From the NCBI RefSeq assembly GCF_000719865.1, contig NZ_JOID01000018.1, positions 62,001 through 126,000 of the forward strand: DNA of 64,000 nt, written 5' to 3'. The DNA comes from Streptomyces albus subsp. albus (GTDB lineage Bacteria > Actinomycetota > Actinomycetes > Streptomycetales > Streptomycetaceae). The notes beneath the pieces were generated by a model that had not been told where the DNA came from, made no database searches, and worked only from the letters and a program-made list of their open reading frames with translations. Position numbers and translations under genes: made by a program. Positions 17,828 through 27,922 of the stretch are shown piece after piece (position 1 is the first letter of the stretch; every line of letters starts with the position of its first letter).

Positions 17828-19636
17828 TTACTGCACGACCGTGATCCGGTCCGCCTTCGGCGGCGCGATGGGCGCCTCCGTCGAGGAGTGCGCGCCCAGG
17901 TACGCCGTGAAGGCGTCCAGGTCGGAGTTGCCGACGTACTTGTCCGTGGCCTCCTTGAAGACCGCGAAACCGTCGCCGCCTCCGGCCAGGAACTCGTTCA
18001 TCGCGACCCGGTAGGTGCGCTGCGGGTCGATCGGCTCGCCGTTCAGCCGCACCGAGTCCGCGACGATCCGGTCGGCGCCCGACTTCGTCAGGTCGAGGGT
18101 GTAGGTGAGGCCCTCCGAGACCTGGAGGATCTTCGGGGAGGCCTCGTTGGAGCCGCTGACCTGCTGGCGCAGCGCGGTCAGCAGCTGCTCGCCGGTCAGG
18201 TTCACCGCCGTGAGCATGTTGGTGAACGGCTGCACCGTGAAGGCCTCGCCGTAGGTCACCACGCCGTCGCCCTCGCTCCCGGAGGCGGCGTACGCCAGGT
18301 CGGAGCGGATGCCGCCCGGGTTCATCAGCGCGAGCTCCGCGCCGCCCTTGTCCTCGGGGGCCATGGCCTCCAGCTGGGCGTCCGCGATCAGGTCGCCGAG
18401 CGGCAGTTCGGGCGTGCCGGCGCCGCGGCCGGGGATGTCGGCGGCGATGTGGCCGACGGGCCGGTTCGCGACCGGGGCGGCGATCGCGTTCCAGCGCTCG
18501 ATGAGCGCCGTCATATCGGCCGCCTTGGGCTGGTCGCGCCGGACGACGTGGTTGGCGGAGCTGACGCGGGTGCGCACAATGTCGCGGGTGCGACGGTCGT
18601 ACGTCAGCGTCGTGTCGGTGTAGAGCTTGCCGAACGAGGAGGCCGAGGTGACCGTGCGCGGCTTGCCGGACGGGTCGGGGATCGTACAGGCGTACGCCTG
18701 GTGGGTGTGGCCGGTGACCAGCGCGTCCACCCGCGAGGTGATCTTCCCGGCGATCTCGGCGATCGGCCCGGAGATGCCGTCGCCCGGACCGGGGCTGTCG
18801 CAGTCGTAGTTGTACGCCGGGCTCGCCGGGGAACCGCCCTCGTGGATGAGCGCGACGACCGACTTGACGCCCTTGCGCTCCAGGATCCGGGCGTACTTGT
18901 TGACGGTCTCGGCCTCGTCGTGGAACTTCAGGCCCTTGACGCCCTCCGCCGACACGATGTCCGGGGTGCCCTCCAGGGTCACGCCGATGAAGCCGATCCG
19001 GACGTCCCCGCGCTTCCAGATCGTGTACGGCTTGAGGACCGGCTTGCGGGTCTTCTCGTCCGTCACGTTCGCCGCGAGGTACGGGAAGTCGGCGCCCTCG
19101 AACACCTTGCCGTCCTCGAAGCAGCCCTCCTCCGGGTGGCAGCCGCCGTTCTGGAGCCGGGCCAGTTCGGCGCGGCCCTCGTCGAACTCGTGGTTGCCGA
19201 CGCCGGCGACGTCCAGGCCGACCTTGTTCATCGCCTCGATCGTCGGCTCGTCGTGGAACAGGCCGGAGAGCAGCGGGCTGGCGCCCACCATGTCGCCGGC
19301 GGCGGCCGTCACGCTGTAGCGGTTGCCCTTGCGGGCCTCGCGCAGCGAGGTGGCGAGGTACTCGACACCGCCCGCGTCGATCTTCTCCGTCGTGCCGTCC
19401 TCGTGAACGTGCGTGACCTGTCCGGAGGAGCCCGTCGGCGGCTGAAGGTTGCCGTGGAAGTCGTTGAACGAGAGCAGCTGGACGTCAACGGTCCTGCCGT
19501 GACCGGTCCGGTCGCGGTCGCCGCTGTGGGCGCCGGCCGGCACGGCGGCGGACAGCACCCCGGCCGTGGCGGCCAGGACGGCCGTCCCTGCGGTCAACCG
19601 GCGCACACGGCGGCGCCGTTGGGATGAGGCTGGCAT
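17828..19636 (-). CDS. Secreted bifunctional metallophosphatase/5'-nucleotidase
   Basis: 602 residues. Signal peptide (SQRRRRVRRLTAGTAVLAA to about residue 35), then the metallophosphoesterase domain with two-metal motifs LLSFNDFHGNL, GDMVGASPLL, GNHEFDEG and TGHTHQAY, and a C-terminal 5'-nucleotidase domain (NPGGIRSDL; FLAGGGDGF for base stacking). It dephosphorylates extracellular nucleotides to release nucleoside and phosphate, fitting a window rich in phosphate genes. GAAGGGG lies 5 nt before ATG 19636. No convincing PHO box was found upstream. Confidence 0.95.
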   Translation of the reverse strand: MPASSQRRRRVRRLTAGTAVLAATAGVLSAAVPAGAHSGDRDRTGHGRTVDVQLLSFNDFHGNLQPPTGSSGQVTHVHEDGTTEKIDAGGVEYLATSLREARKGNRYSVTAAAGDMVGASPLLSGLFHDEPTIEAMNKVGLDVAGVGNHEFDEGRAELARLQNGGCHPEEGCFEDGKVFEGADFPYLAANVTDEKTRKPVLKPYTIWKRGDVRIGFIGVTLEGTPDIVSAEGVKGLKFHDEAETVNKYARILERKGVKSVVALIHEGGSPASPAYNYDCDSPGPGDGISGPIAEIAGKITSRVDALVTGHTHQAYACTIPDPSGKPRTVTSASSFGKLYTDTTLTYDRRTRDIVRTRVSSANHVVRRDQPKAADMTALIERWNAIAAPVANRPVGHIAADIPGRGAGTPELPLGDLIADAQLEAMAPEDKGGAELALMNPGGIRSDLAYAASGSEGDGVVTYGEAFTVQPFTNMLTAVNLTGEQLLTALRQQVSGSNEASPKILQVSEGLTYTLDLTKSGADRIVADSVRLNGEPIDPQRTYRVAMNEFLAGGGDGFAVFKEATDKYVGNSDLDAFTAYLGAHSSTEAPIAPPKADRITVVQ

Positions 19637-19861
19637 GAGTTCCCCTTCACAGGCTTGCAAAGACCGATGCGGTGCGTCGCAGCCTACGGTCAACGCGCGT
19701 AGCGTGTCAGGGCCGGTCGGGTAACGAGCGGGTTGCGGACGGGTGCGGCGCGGTGCGGGCCGGTGCCGCGGGCCCGCGGCGGCCCGGTCGGCGGCCCGGC
19801 GTGCGGCGGGCGCGTGCGGCTGTCGCGGCGGGCCGGTGCGCCGCGTCGTAGGCTCGGCGCC

Positions 19862-20791
19862 ATGAGCGACGTGATGAACGGTGTGGGCGCGGGCCGCACG
19901 ATCGACATCCTCGACGAGGTGCCGTCCGGACTGCTCACCGAGGTACGGGAACTGATCGACGGGGCGGCGCTCGAGGACGGCCGCCAGGCGGTGTCCGAAC
20001 AGGGCCGGCTCAATCTGCGCGGGGGCCGGCGCGAGGGCGTCCGGCACTTCCTGCTCCGCGAGACCGACGGCGGCACGCTCGCGGGCTACGCCCAACTGGA
20101 CGGCACCGACCCGGTGGAGGCGCCCGCCGCCGAACTGGTGATCCACCCGGGCCACCGGTTGCAGGGCCACGGCCGGGCCCTGGGCCGGGCGCTGCTGACG
20201 GCGACCGGGCAGCGGCTGCGCGTCTGGGCGCACGGCGGCCATCCCGCCGCCCGCCATCTCGCGCAGGCCCTGGGCCTGACCCTTTTCCGCGAACTCCGCC
20301 AGATGCGGCGCCCGTTGGCCGGCGAGCCGCTCCCCGAGCCGCGGCTGCCGGAGGGCGTGACCGTCCGCACCTTCCGGCCGGGCGAGGACGACGGCGCCTG
20401 GCTGGCGGTCAACGCGGCCGCCTTCGCCCACCACCCCGAGCAGGGCTCGCTCACCCAGCGGGACCTCGACGACCGCAAGAGCGAGGACTGGTTCGACCCG
20501 GAGGGCTTCTTCCTCGCCGAGCGCGACGGCCGGATCATCGGCTTCCACTGGACGAAGATCCACCGGGAGGAGGAGCTCGGCGAGGTGTACGTCGTCGGCG
20601 TCGCGCCCGACGCACAGGGCGGCGGCCTCGGCAAGGCCCTCACCCTGACCGGCCTGCGGTATCTGGCGGCCCGCGGGCTGCCCGCCGTGCTGCTCTACGT
20701 CGACGCCGACAACACCGCGGCCGTCGGCGTCTACGAGGGCCTCGGGTTCACCGTCCACGAGACCGACCTGATGTACCGCACGGAGACCTGA
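19862..20791 (+). CDS. mshD: MshD, mycothiol synthase (two GNAT domains)
   Basis: 309 residues with two tandem GNAT acetyltransferase folds. The C-terminal domain is the active one (EVYVVGVAPDAQGGGLGKAL binds acetyl-CoA) and holds the family signatures AAFAHHPEQG and VLLYVDADNTAAVGVYEG. It acetylates the cysteine amine of Cys-GlcN-Ins in the last step of mycothiol synthesis; mshA lies about 14 kb downstream. ATG 19862 follows TAGGCT (19849-19854) by 7 nt, so the mRNA is probably leaderless. Divergent from the nucleotidase gene. Confidence 0.95.
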   Translation: MSDVMNGVGAGRTIDILDEVPSGLLTEVRELIDGAALEDGRQAVSEQGRLNLRGGRREGVRHFLLRETDGGTLAGYAQLDGTDPVEAPAAELVIHPGHRLQGHGRALGRALLTATGQRLRVWAHGGHPAARHLAQALGLTLFRELRQMRRPLAGEPLPEPRLPEGVTVRTFRPGEDDGAWLAVNAAAFAHHPEQGSLTQRDLDDRKSEDWFDPEGFFLAERDGRIIGFHWTKIHREEELGEVYVVGVAPDAQGGGLGKALTLTGLRYLAARGLPAVLLYVDADNTAAVGVYEGLGFTVHETDLMYRTET

Positions 20792-20864
20792 CCGGCGCGG
20801 ACGGAGCCCGCGCGCCCGGCCGGCCGGGCCCGGGCCCTTCCGGATCCGCTCCGGTGATCCGTCC

Positions 20865-20899
20865 GGCCGCGGCCTCCCATCGGCAGGGGGGCCGCGGCC
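20865..20899 (+). terminator. Terminator after mshD
   Basis: 14-bp stem (20865-20878 with 20886-20899) including one G-U pair, 7-nt loop, 73 bp past the mshD stop. Confidence 0.7.
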
Positions 20900-21080
20900 A
20901 TCTCCGTGAGGGTCCCCGCTTGCCTGTCCGCCATGTGGCCGTTACCGATGATTCAAACTCGCTTGCGAGCATCGCCGAATGCAGCCCGCTGTCCCGACGG
21001 CCCCCCACCGGCGGCCTTCCCGCGCCGCCCGACCGCCTTCCGGCGAGCCGGTCCCCACCGCGTCGCGGAACAATGGGGAC

Positions 21081-23387
21081 ATGAACGACTCCAGCGCCCA
21101 GGAACCGGCCCGGACCGCCCCGGCATCATCCGCCCCGGACGTCACGGACGGACAGCCCGCCGCCGAACCGCGGCCGCGGCCGCAGCCGCGCCCCCAGCCG
21201 TCCGTGGGCTCCATCGCCGCGCACCGCCCGACCGCCGTCGTCCCCGCCTCCGCCTCCGACCTCGACCCGGACCTCGACGGCGACCCGGACACCTGGGAGG
21301 AGGACGACGAGGCGGCCGCCGAACTCCCGCAGGGCCGCTTCCTGGACCGCGAGCGGAGCTGGCTCGCCTTCAACGAGCGGGTGCTGGAACTCGCCGAGGA
21401 CCCGGCCACCCCGCTGCTCGAACGGGCGAACTTCCTGGCGATCTTCGCCTCCAACCTGGACGAGTTCTTCATGGTCCGGGTCGCCGGCCTCAAGCGCCGT
21501 ATCGCCACCGGCGTCGCCACCCGCTCCGCGTCCGGCCTCCAGCCGCGCGAGGTGCTGGACCTCATCTGGACCCGCTCCCGCGAGCTCATGGCCCGGCACG
21601 CCGCCTGCTTCCAGCAGGACGTGCTCCCCGCCCTCGCCGACGAGGGCATCCACCTCATCCGCTGGCGCGAGCTGACCGAGGCCGAGCAGGCCCGGCTGCT
21701 CACCCTCTTCCGGCAGCGGATCTTCCCGGTGCTGACCCCGCTCGCCGTCGACCCCGCGCACCCCTTCCCGTACATCTCCGGCCTCTCCCTCAACCTGGCC
21801 GTCGTCGTGCGCAACCCGGTCAGCGGCCACGAGCACTTCGCGCGGGTCAAGGTGCCGCCGCTGCTCTCCCGCTTCCAGGAGGTCTCGCCGCAGCGGTACG
21901 TGCCGCTGGAGGACGTGATCGCGGCCCATCTGGAGGAGCTCTTCCCGGGCATGGAGGTCCTCTCCCACCACATGTTCCGGGTCACGCGCAACGAGGACCT
22001 GGAGGTGGAGGAGGACGACGCCGAGAACCTCCTGAAGGCGCTGGAGAAGGAGCTCATGCGGCGCCGCTTCGGCCCGCCGGTGCGGCTGGAGGTCGAGGAG
22101 TCGATGGCTCCCGACGTGCTCGACCGGCTGATCCGCGAGCTGAAGATCAGCGAGGCCGAGGTGCACCCGCTGCCCGGCCCGCTGGACCTGACGGGGCTCT
22201 TCGGGATAGCCGCCCTGGACAAGCCGGAGCTGAAGTACCCCAAGTTCGTGGCCGGCACCCACCGCGACCTGGCCGAGGTGGAGTCGGCGTCCGCGCCCGA
22301 CATCTTCGGGGCGCTGCGCGAGCGGGACGTCCTGCTGCACCACCCGTACGACTCCTTCTCCACCTCCGTGCAGGCCTTCCTTGAACAGGCGGCCGAGGAC
22401 CCGGACGTTCTCGCGATCAAGCAGACGCTCTACCGCACCTCGGGCGACTCGCCGATCGTCAACGCCCTCGCGGACGCCGCCGAGGCCGGCAAGCAGGTGC
22501 TCGTCCTCGTCGAGATCAAGGCGCGCTTCGACGAGCAGGCCAACATCAAATGGGCGCGGAAGCTGGAGGAGGCCGGCTGCCACGTCGTCTACGGCCTCGT
22601 CGGGCTGAAGACGCACTGCAAGCTCTCCCTGGTGGTCCGCCAGGAGGGCGACGGCCTGCGCCGCTACTCGCACGTCGGCACCGGCAACTACCACCCCAAG
22701 ACGGCCCGGCTCTACGAGGACCTCGGGCTGCTCACCGCCGACCCGGACGTCGGCGCCGACCTCTCGGACCTCTTCAACCGGCTCTCCGGCTACTCCCGCC
22801 GGTCCACCTACCGGCGGCTGCTCGTCGCGCCCACCTCGCTCCGCGACGGCCTCGTGCAGCGCGTCAACCGGGAGATCGCGCACCACCGGGCCGGACGGCC
22901 CGCCTGCGTCCGGCTCAAGGTCAACTCGATCGTCGACGAGGTGCTCATCGACTCCCTCTACCGGGCCGCCCGGGCGGGCGTGCCGGTCGACGTCTGGGTG
23001 CGCGGCATCTGCGCGGTGCGGCCGGGCGTCGCCGGGCTGTCGGAGAACATCCGGGTGCGCAGCGTCCTCGGCCGCTTCCTCGAACACTCCCGGGTCTTCG
23101 TCTTCGGCAACGGGGGCGACCCGGAGGTCTGGATCGGCAGCGCCGACATGATGCACCGCAACCTCGACCGGCGGATCGAGGCCCTGGTGCGGGTGACCGA
23201 CCCGGGGCACCGCGAGTCGCTCAGCCGGCTGCTGGAGACCGGCGTGTCCGACGACACCGCCTCCTGGCACCTCGGCCCGGACGGCAACTGGACCCGGCAC
23301 GCGGTGGACTCGGAGGGACAGCCGCTGCGGAACGTACAGGAGATGCTCATCGACGCCCGGAGGCGCCGGCGTGGCCCAGCGACATGA
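21081..23387 (+). CDS. ppk: Polyphosphate kinase PPK1
   Basis: 768 residues. A divergent acidic N-terminal extension (about 1-75) precedes the canonical four-domain PPK1 starting [20 protein letters not shown]. The phosphohistidine is probably His531 in [14 protein letters not shown]; a C-terminal [12 protein letters not shown] motif matches the second catalytic domain. It makes polyphosphate from ATP, reversibly. ATG 21081 was chosen over 20979 because the extra 34 residues are Pro/Arg-rich and unlike family members; GGGG lies just upstream. The next gene overlaps it by 17 bp. Confidence 0.95.
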   Translation: MNDSSAQEPARTAPASSAPDVTDGQPAAEPRPRPQPRPQPSVGSIAAHRPTAVVPASASDLDPDLDGDPDTWEEDDEAAAELPQGRFLDRERSWLAFNERVLELAEDPATPLLERANFLAIFASNLDEFFMVRVAGLKRRIATGVATRSASGLQPREVLDLIWTRSRELMARHAACFQQDVLPALADEGIHLIRWRELTEAEQARLLTLFRQRIFPVLTPLAVDPAHPFPYISGLSLNLAVVVRNPVSGHEHFARVKVPPLLSRFQEVSPQRYVPLEDVIAAHLEELFPGMEVLSHHMFRVTRNEDLEVEEDDAENLLKALEKELMRRRFGPPVRLEVEESMAPDVLDRLIRELKISEAEVHPLPGPLDLTGLFGIAALDKPELKYPKFVAGTHRDLAEVESASAPDIFGALRERDVLLHHPYDSFSTSVQAFLEQAAEDPDVLAIKQTLYRTSGDSPIVNALADAAEAGKQVLVLVEIKARFDEQANIKWARKLEEAGCHVVYGLVGLKTHCKLSLVVRQEGDGLRRYSHVGTGNYHPKTARLYEDLGLLTADPDVGADLSDLFNRLSGYSRRSTYRRLLVAPTSLRDGLVQRVNREIAHHRAGRPACVRLKVNSIVDEVLIDSLYRAARAGVPVDVWVRGICAVRPGVAGLSENIRVRSVLGRFLEHSRVFVFGNGGDPEVWIGSADMMHRNLDRRIEALVRVTDPGHRESLSRLLETGVSDDTASWHLGPDGNWTRHAVDSEGQPLRNVQEMLIDARRRRRGPAT

Positions 23388-24837
23388 CCCCACGGGTGGC
23401 ACCACCCGCGCCCACGGCCCGTCCGGGCCCCCCTCCGCGGCCGGGTTCCCCGCGCCGGGAGGGCCGGCCGTGATCACGGCCGGCAGCGGCCTCACCGGCG
23501 GCGGGCCCACCGGCCGGGCACTCACCGGGCAGGGGCTCACCGACCGCACGGCCGGCGAGGTGCTGGCGGCCCATCTGCACGCCCAGGCGGCGGATTTCCT
23601 GCGCAGCCTGCGGCTGCACCGAGAGAGCGGCTCCGACGCGGAGGACGCCGTCGAGGCGCTGCTCCTGATGCGTCGCTCGGCACGGCGCATCGGGGGCGCG
23701 CTGCACACCTACCGCGCCCTCACCGACACCGAGTGGGCCGACCCGCTGGCCGCGGAACTGACCTGGCTGTCGACGACGCTGGCCCGCGAACACGGCTACG
23801 CCGAGCGGCTGGAACGGCTGCGCGGCGCCCTGCACCGGTTGTCCGGCGGCGCGGGGGACGACGAGGGCGGGTCGGCCCCGGCCGGGGCCGGACGGGCCGC
23901 GGGGACGGACGTGGACGCCGTGACGGGGGCGGGCCCGGAGGGCAGGGAAGCGCGCGGGACCGGCCGAGGCTCCGTCGCGGCGTACGGGAACGACGCGGAA
24001 GCGGGGGGCGCCTACAGCGCGGGGGCCGACGGGTCCGGTGCCGGTACGGCCGGCGGGGACGACGCGGCCGTGCCCCTCGTCGGACCACAGCGCGGAAGCG
24101 GAAGAAGCGGCAACGGAAACGGCAGCGGTGCGTCGTCCGGCCCCTCCGCGCGCTCCACGCTCACCATGGGCGCCGCCCGCGCCGGGGCACTGCTGGAACG
24201 GCAGTTGACGCTGGCCCGGACCCGCGCGCACTCCGCCGCGCTCCAGGCCCTCGGCTCCTCGCGCTTCCACGCGGTCGCCGACGCCATAGCGCTGCTGGCC
24301 TCGGAGGTGCCGCTCGCCCCGGGCACCGCCGGGCGGCCGGCCCACGAGGTGCTGCCGTCCCTGGCCGAGGAGGCGTACCGGCGGCTCGGCGAGGCCGTCG
24401 ACGCGCTGCCGCTGAGCCGCGCGTCCCACCCGTACAACGCGGAGGCGCTCACCCACGCGCTGGCTGCGACCGGCTCGGCCGACGCACCGCCCGCCGCCGA
24501 ACGGCAGGACGCCCGGTGGCACCGGGTACGGCTGCTGGTGCGGCTCTGCCGGTACGCGCAGGAGGTCCTCGACCGGGCAGGGGCGTACGAGGTGCCGCCG
24601 CACCCCGGCGCGCACCCCGTGGCGTCGGCCCTGCTGAGCGCGGAGCAGGCGCTGGAGCAGCACCGCGACGCCGCCGAGGCCGCGGCCGCCGCGGCCGCCG
24701 CGGCCCGCACCCCGCGCATCGCCCCGGCCACCGCCTACGCGCTGGGGGTCCTCCACGCGGACCAGCGGCACGAAGTGGAAGCGGCTCGTCTAGTCTTCGG
24801 CCGTATCTGGCAGCGACTGGCGACGGACGCGTTATGA
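23371..24837 (+). CDS. CHAD-domain polyphosphate-associated protein
   Basis: 488 residues from a GTG overlapping the end of ppk by 17 bp. CHAD (conserved histidine alpha-helical) domains bind polyphosphate through basic surfaces: [19 protein letters not shown] (about 95-113) and [17 protein letters not shown] are characteristic. A Gly/Ala-rich low-complexity insert (about 160-265) splits the domain. Coupling to ppk supports a role in polyphosphate granule binding. Its last sense codon is TTA (24832-24834), the rare Leu codon read by the bldA tRNA, directly before the TGA that overlaps the NUDIX start. Confidence 0.9.
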   Translation: MAQRHDPTGGTTRAHGPSGPPSAAGFPAPGGPAVITAGSGLTGGGPTGRALTGQGLTDRTAGEVLAAHLHAQAADFLRSLRLHRESGSDAEDAVEALLLMRRSARRIGGALHTYRALTDTEWADPLAAELTWLSTTLAREHGYAERLERLRGALHRLSGGAGDDEGGSAPAGAGRAAGTDVDAVTGAGPEGREARGTGRGSVAAYGNDAEAGGAYSAGADGSGAGTAGGDDAAVPLVGPQRGSGRSGNGNGSGASSGPSARSTLTMGAARAGALLERQLTLARTRAHSAALQALGSSRFHAVADAIALLASEVPLAPGTAGRPAHEVLPSLAEEAYRRLGEAVDALPLSRASHPYNAEALTHALAATGSADAPPAAERQDARWHRVRLLVRLCRYAQEVLDRAGAYEVPPHPGAHPVASALLSAEQALEQHRDAAEAAAAAAAAARTPRIAPATAYALGVLHADQRHEVEAARLVFGRIWQRLATDAL

Positions 24838-25388
24838 GCGGCAACGAGAACCACGACGGCACGCGCCGCCGACGGGCACGCGGGCACGCGGACGAACACC
24901 CGCGCGAGCCGGAGCCGGGCCGACCCGTCGAGCGAGCACTCGAACCCGGACACGAGCCCGAGGCGGGGCACAAACGGCCCGGTGGCACCATCCGTGCCGC
25001 CGGCTGCGTGCTGTGGCGGCGCGCACCGGAGGGCGGCATCGAGCTCGCCCTGGTCCACCGCCCCAAGTACGACGACTGGTCGCACGCCAAGGGCAAACTC
25101 GATCCGGGCGAATCGGCCCTGACCGCCGCGCTGCGCGAGGTCGCCGAGGAGACGGGTATGCGCTGCGAGCCCGGCCCCGCGCTGCCCACCGTGCGCTACA
25201 CGGTCAAGGGCCGCCCCAAGGAGGTCCGCTACTGGGCGGCGGAGGTGGGACCGGGCGAACGCTTCGTCCCGAACCCGGAAGTTGACCGCCTCCTCTGGCT
25301 CAGGCCCGACGCCGCCCGCCCCCGCCTCACCCACGAACACGACCGCGCCCTGGTCGACGCCCTGCTCAAGACGCTCGACCCGGTCTGA
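24834..25388 (+). CDS. NUDIX hydrolase (MutT-like)
   Basis: 184 residues. A disordered charged N terminus (about 1-48) precedes a NUDIX fold with the box GKLDPGESALTAALREVAEE (residues about 87-106). In actinobacteria MutT-type enzymes encoded next to ppk hydrolyse oxidised or dinucleotide polyphosphates; mycobacterial MutT1 also has a C-terminal histidine-phosphatase domain, which is absent here. The ATG overlaps the CHAD stop (ATGA), so its translation is probably coupled to reading the TTA codon just before. Last gene of the ppk operon. Confidence 0.92.
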   Translation: MSGNENHDGTRRRRARGHADEHPREPEPGRPVERALEPGHEPEAGHKRPGGTIRAAGCVLWRRAPEGGIELALVHRPKYDDWSHAKGKLDPGESALTAALREVAEETGMRCEPGPALPTVRYTVKGRPKEVRYWAAEVGPGERFVPNPEVDRLLWLRPDAARPRLTHEHDRALVDALLKTLDPV

Positions 25389-25555
25389 CGGAGACTCCCG
25401 GACGCCCCGGCCCCGTCCTGCCGACGGCCGGATGCGTAACCACCGCCGTGCCCATGCGACGACCCGCACGGCACGAGCCGCGCCGGTGCGCACGACGGCC
25501 GTACGCGGAAGCCGGCGTGCGGTGCCCCGGCCCCGGAGCGGCCGAGGACAGCGAC

Positions 25556-27094
25556 TCACACGGTCTTGAGATGTCGGTACAGCCGCTGCAGCGCCTCGCC
25601 ACCGACCGCCGGATCATCGCCGTCACCGAGGACGTAGTGCAGCGCCGGACGGACCGAGGGCCCGAGCCGGACGGGCGGCGCGGGGGCGGGTGCGTGGAGG
25701 GCGCGGTCGAGCCCCAGTTCGTGAACGGCGTCCGCGCCGAGCGTGAACGACACCGGCACCGGCGCCGGCTCGAAGTGCGCCGGGGTGGCCAGATCGGCGC
25801 GAGCCGCACGGAGCTGCACGAGCATCGTGGCGAGGTGGTGCCGGGTGGCGAGGGCCTTCGCCAGCTCGCCGAGGGCGTCCACGGGCGCTACCTCCCCGGC
25901 GGCATATCCCAGGGCGAGCGTGATGTGCTCCTCGACGCCGAGGGGGGAGTGGCTGACGCGCACGGTCGCCAGGGCGGGGCGGTCGGGATGACCGACGGCG
26001 GTGATCCAGCTGGGCAGTCCTTCCCTGGCCCGCCCGCGCGCCAGTTCCGTCAACTGCCTCCGCGACCACGGCAGATTGACCGGCTCGGCGGTGGACCACC
26101 CGGCGGGCGGCGCCCCGGTGAGCACCTGCCAAGCCGTTTCCAGGGCGCCGCCGAGGAGGAGTTCCCCGGTGGCGGGGTGGACGGTCCGCAGGGACAGCAG
26201 CAACTGCCGCTCACCGTCCCCGGCTTGCGCCGTGCCGCCGCCGGGGCCGTCACAGGGAACGCTCGCGGAGACCGAACCGGCCCGGGCCGGGGCCGCGAAG
26301 GCGCGGGCGATACGGGGCCGGTCGTCCGGACCGGACGTCACCGGGGCGAAGCGGCCGTCCCCGCCGCCCGGGCCCTCCCCGCCGTCCCGCCAGCTCAGCA
26401 CGGTCCCGGAGAGCCCGTCGTAGTAGCCGCAGTCCTCGTCCCGTACGACCCAGCGCGCGGGCATCCGGGCCAGCAGGGTGCGGGCGGCCAGGGTGAGCCG
26501 GCTGCCGGGCGGGGTGAGGATCTGCACCTCGCGCTCGGCCCGGGCGGCCGTGCCCAGCACATCGGTGAGCCAGGTGGTCGCGGCCACGACGGGCCGGTCC
26601 TGGATCACGACGGCGGCCCGCGCGGTGAGCACGTCGACCCCGGCGGCGCCGCCGGAGCCGTCCACCGTCACCTCGTCCGCCGAACCCTCGCCGGCGGACG
26701 GGGCGGAAGGCTGCGCGGGCACGGCCACGACTCCGGTGTGCGCGGCCTCCCGCGGCCAGGTCGTACCACCGAGCACGGCGGTCAGCCGCCCGGCCACGGA
26801 CCCGGCCAGTCGCCCGGCCTCCCCGGACGTGCTGACCGCCCGCACCTCCGTCCACCACACGGGACCGTCGGCGGACGCCTCCACGCCGAGCAACCTCCCG
26901 GCCTCACCCGGCACCTGCACATAGCGAGGCGCCTCCAACGACACCAGCACCCGACCGTCGTCCGAGCACAACTGCACGACGGACCCACCCGCCGCCCGGT
27001 TCACGCGCAGATCGGGCCCACCGGCGTACAGCCCGGCCAGCAGCGTCTTGACGTCCGGCATCCGGGGGGTGAGGGCAATGACGTCCTGAGTCAT
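25556..27094 (-). CDS. DUF6177 family protein
   Basis: 512 residues beginning MTQDVIALTPRMPDVKTLL, which I recognise as the opening of the Streptomyces DUF6177 family. The N-terminal 120 residues look like a compact alpha/beta domain (LYAGGPDLRVNRAAGGSV); the middle is Gly/Ser-rich; the C-terminal part ends LQRLYRHLKTV. No enzyme motif. It lies downstream of and in line with the toxin/immunity genes (118 bp gap) and is probably an accessory component of the type VII-like locus. GGAAAG lies upstream of ATG 27094. Biochemical role unknown. Confidence 0.75.
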   Translation of the reverse strand: MTQDVIALTPRMPDVKTLLAGLYAGGPDLRVNRAAGGSVVQLCSDDGRVLVSLEAPRYVQVPGEAGRLLGVEASADGPVWWTEVRAVSTSGEAGRLAGSVAGRLTAVLGGTTWPREAAHTGVVAVPAQPSAPSAGEGSADEVTVDGSGGAAGVDVLTARAAVVIQDRPVVAATTWLTDVLGTAARAEREVQILTPPGSRLTLAARTLLARMPARWVVRDEDCGYYDGLSGTVLSWRDGGEGPGGGDGRFAPVTSGPDDRPRIARAFAAPARAGSVSASVPCDGPGGGTAQAGDGERQLLLSLRTVHPATGELLLGGALETAWQVLTGAPPAGWSTAEPVNLPWSRRQLTELARGRAREGLPSWITAVGHPDRPALATVRVSHSPLGVEEHITLALGYAAGEVAPVDALGELAKALATRHHLATMLVQLRAARADLATPAHFEPAPVPVSFTLGADAVHELGLDRALHAPAPAPPVRLGPSVRPALHYVLGDGDDPAVGGEALQRLYRHLKTV

Positions 27095-27212
27095 CGGGTG
27101 CTTTCCGTGAGAAGGGAACAGGAGGGCGGACCGGCCGGAAGCCCGTCTGACCAGGCTCTCCTTGCTGCCCGGAGCGATCCGCTGAAGCCGTCCTCGATGG
27201 ACTCAGCAGCGA

Positions 27213-27857
27213 TCACAGACTGTCCATGACGTCGGGTCCGGAACCGTCGTCGTAAGGATCCGGCGTATCGATGCCGAGCTCCGTGGCGACGCCGAAGATG
27301 GTCGGTTCACCCGTTTCGGGGTACACGCCGAGGACGGAGTTGAGCTCACGCAACGCTTCTGCGAGCCGAGGGGCGTTTCGGCTGTACACCTCGGGGTGTG
27401 GACGTCCGGAGAAGTCGTACCACTTCCAGATGTCGTGGTGCACGGCAAGCGTGGCTGACAGTCCAATGGGCTGCGAACAGACTGAGAGTTCGACTAGTCG
27501 CGGTTCCCTGCGAGGGTTTCCCGTTGCGTCGATCCAGGTTCCCGAACCCACGACATACACGTCGTCGACCTGTGCGTCGGGAAACGCGATGGGCCGACTG
27601 CCTCGCAGCCTCGCGAGAATATCCGGGGCGTCCAGTGGAGCCGAAACGGAAAGTGTGCTTCTCATGCCGGTGTAACCCGAGTTGAGAACGTACCAGCCGT
27701 ATTCGAGTTTATAGGGAAATAGTAGTCCTTGCTTTTTCAGCACTCCCGCCATCTTATCTGCGGTCTCCATGGCGGATTCCAGACCCGGCGGGGCGGTCTC
27801 TTCGAGGTCCCAGAACCAGGAACCGCATTCTTTCGGCGCGCGCATCAGGGTGGACAT
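27213..27857 (-). CDS. Immunity-like protein, copy 1
   Basis: 214 residues starting MSTLMRAPKECGSWFWDLEE. It is a clear tandem paralogue of the gene at 28936-29577: both share the start MSTLMRAP, a VHHDIWKWYDFSGRPHPEVY-type block and NAPRLAEALRELNSVLG. Base composition is low for this genome (29 G/C in 60 at 27661-27720). No signal peptide. Position downstream of a polymorphic toxin suggests an immunity protein, perhaps for a toxin variant since lost. AAGG lies upstream of the ATG at 27857. Family name not known to me. Confidence 0.75.
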   Translation of the reverse strand: MSTLMRAPKECGSWFWDLEETAPPGLESAMETADKMAGVLKKQGLLFPYKLEYGWYVLNSGYTGMRSTLSVSAPLDAPDILARLRGSRPIAFPDAQVDDVYVVGSGTWIDATGNPRREPRLVELSVCSQPIGLSATLAVHHDIWKWYDFSGRPHPEVYSRNAPRLAEALRELNSVLGVYPETGEPTIFGVATELGIDTPDPYDDGSGPDVMDSL

Positions 27858-27922
27858 AACTGCCTTGGTCGGTCTCTGCGTCGATCTGCGGGCGGATCGG
27901 CATGTTCGGTGTTCCGGTGTGC

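Noticed and set aside
17828..20758. Extended 976-residue frame upstream of the 5'-nucleotidase
   Set aside because: The first 370 residues are antisense to mshD and lack any family feature; the signal peptide and ribosome site fix the start at 19636.
20935..20975. Possible PHO box upstream of ppk (GTTACCGATGATTCAAACTCG)
   Set aside because: Only a TTCA core matches the 11-bp direct-repeat consensus; no second proper unit, unlike the clear boxes at phoU/phoR.
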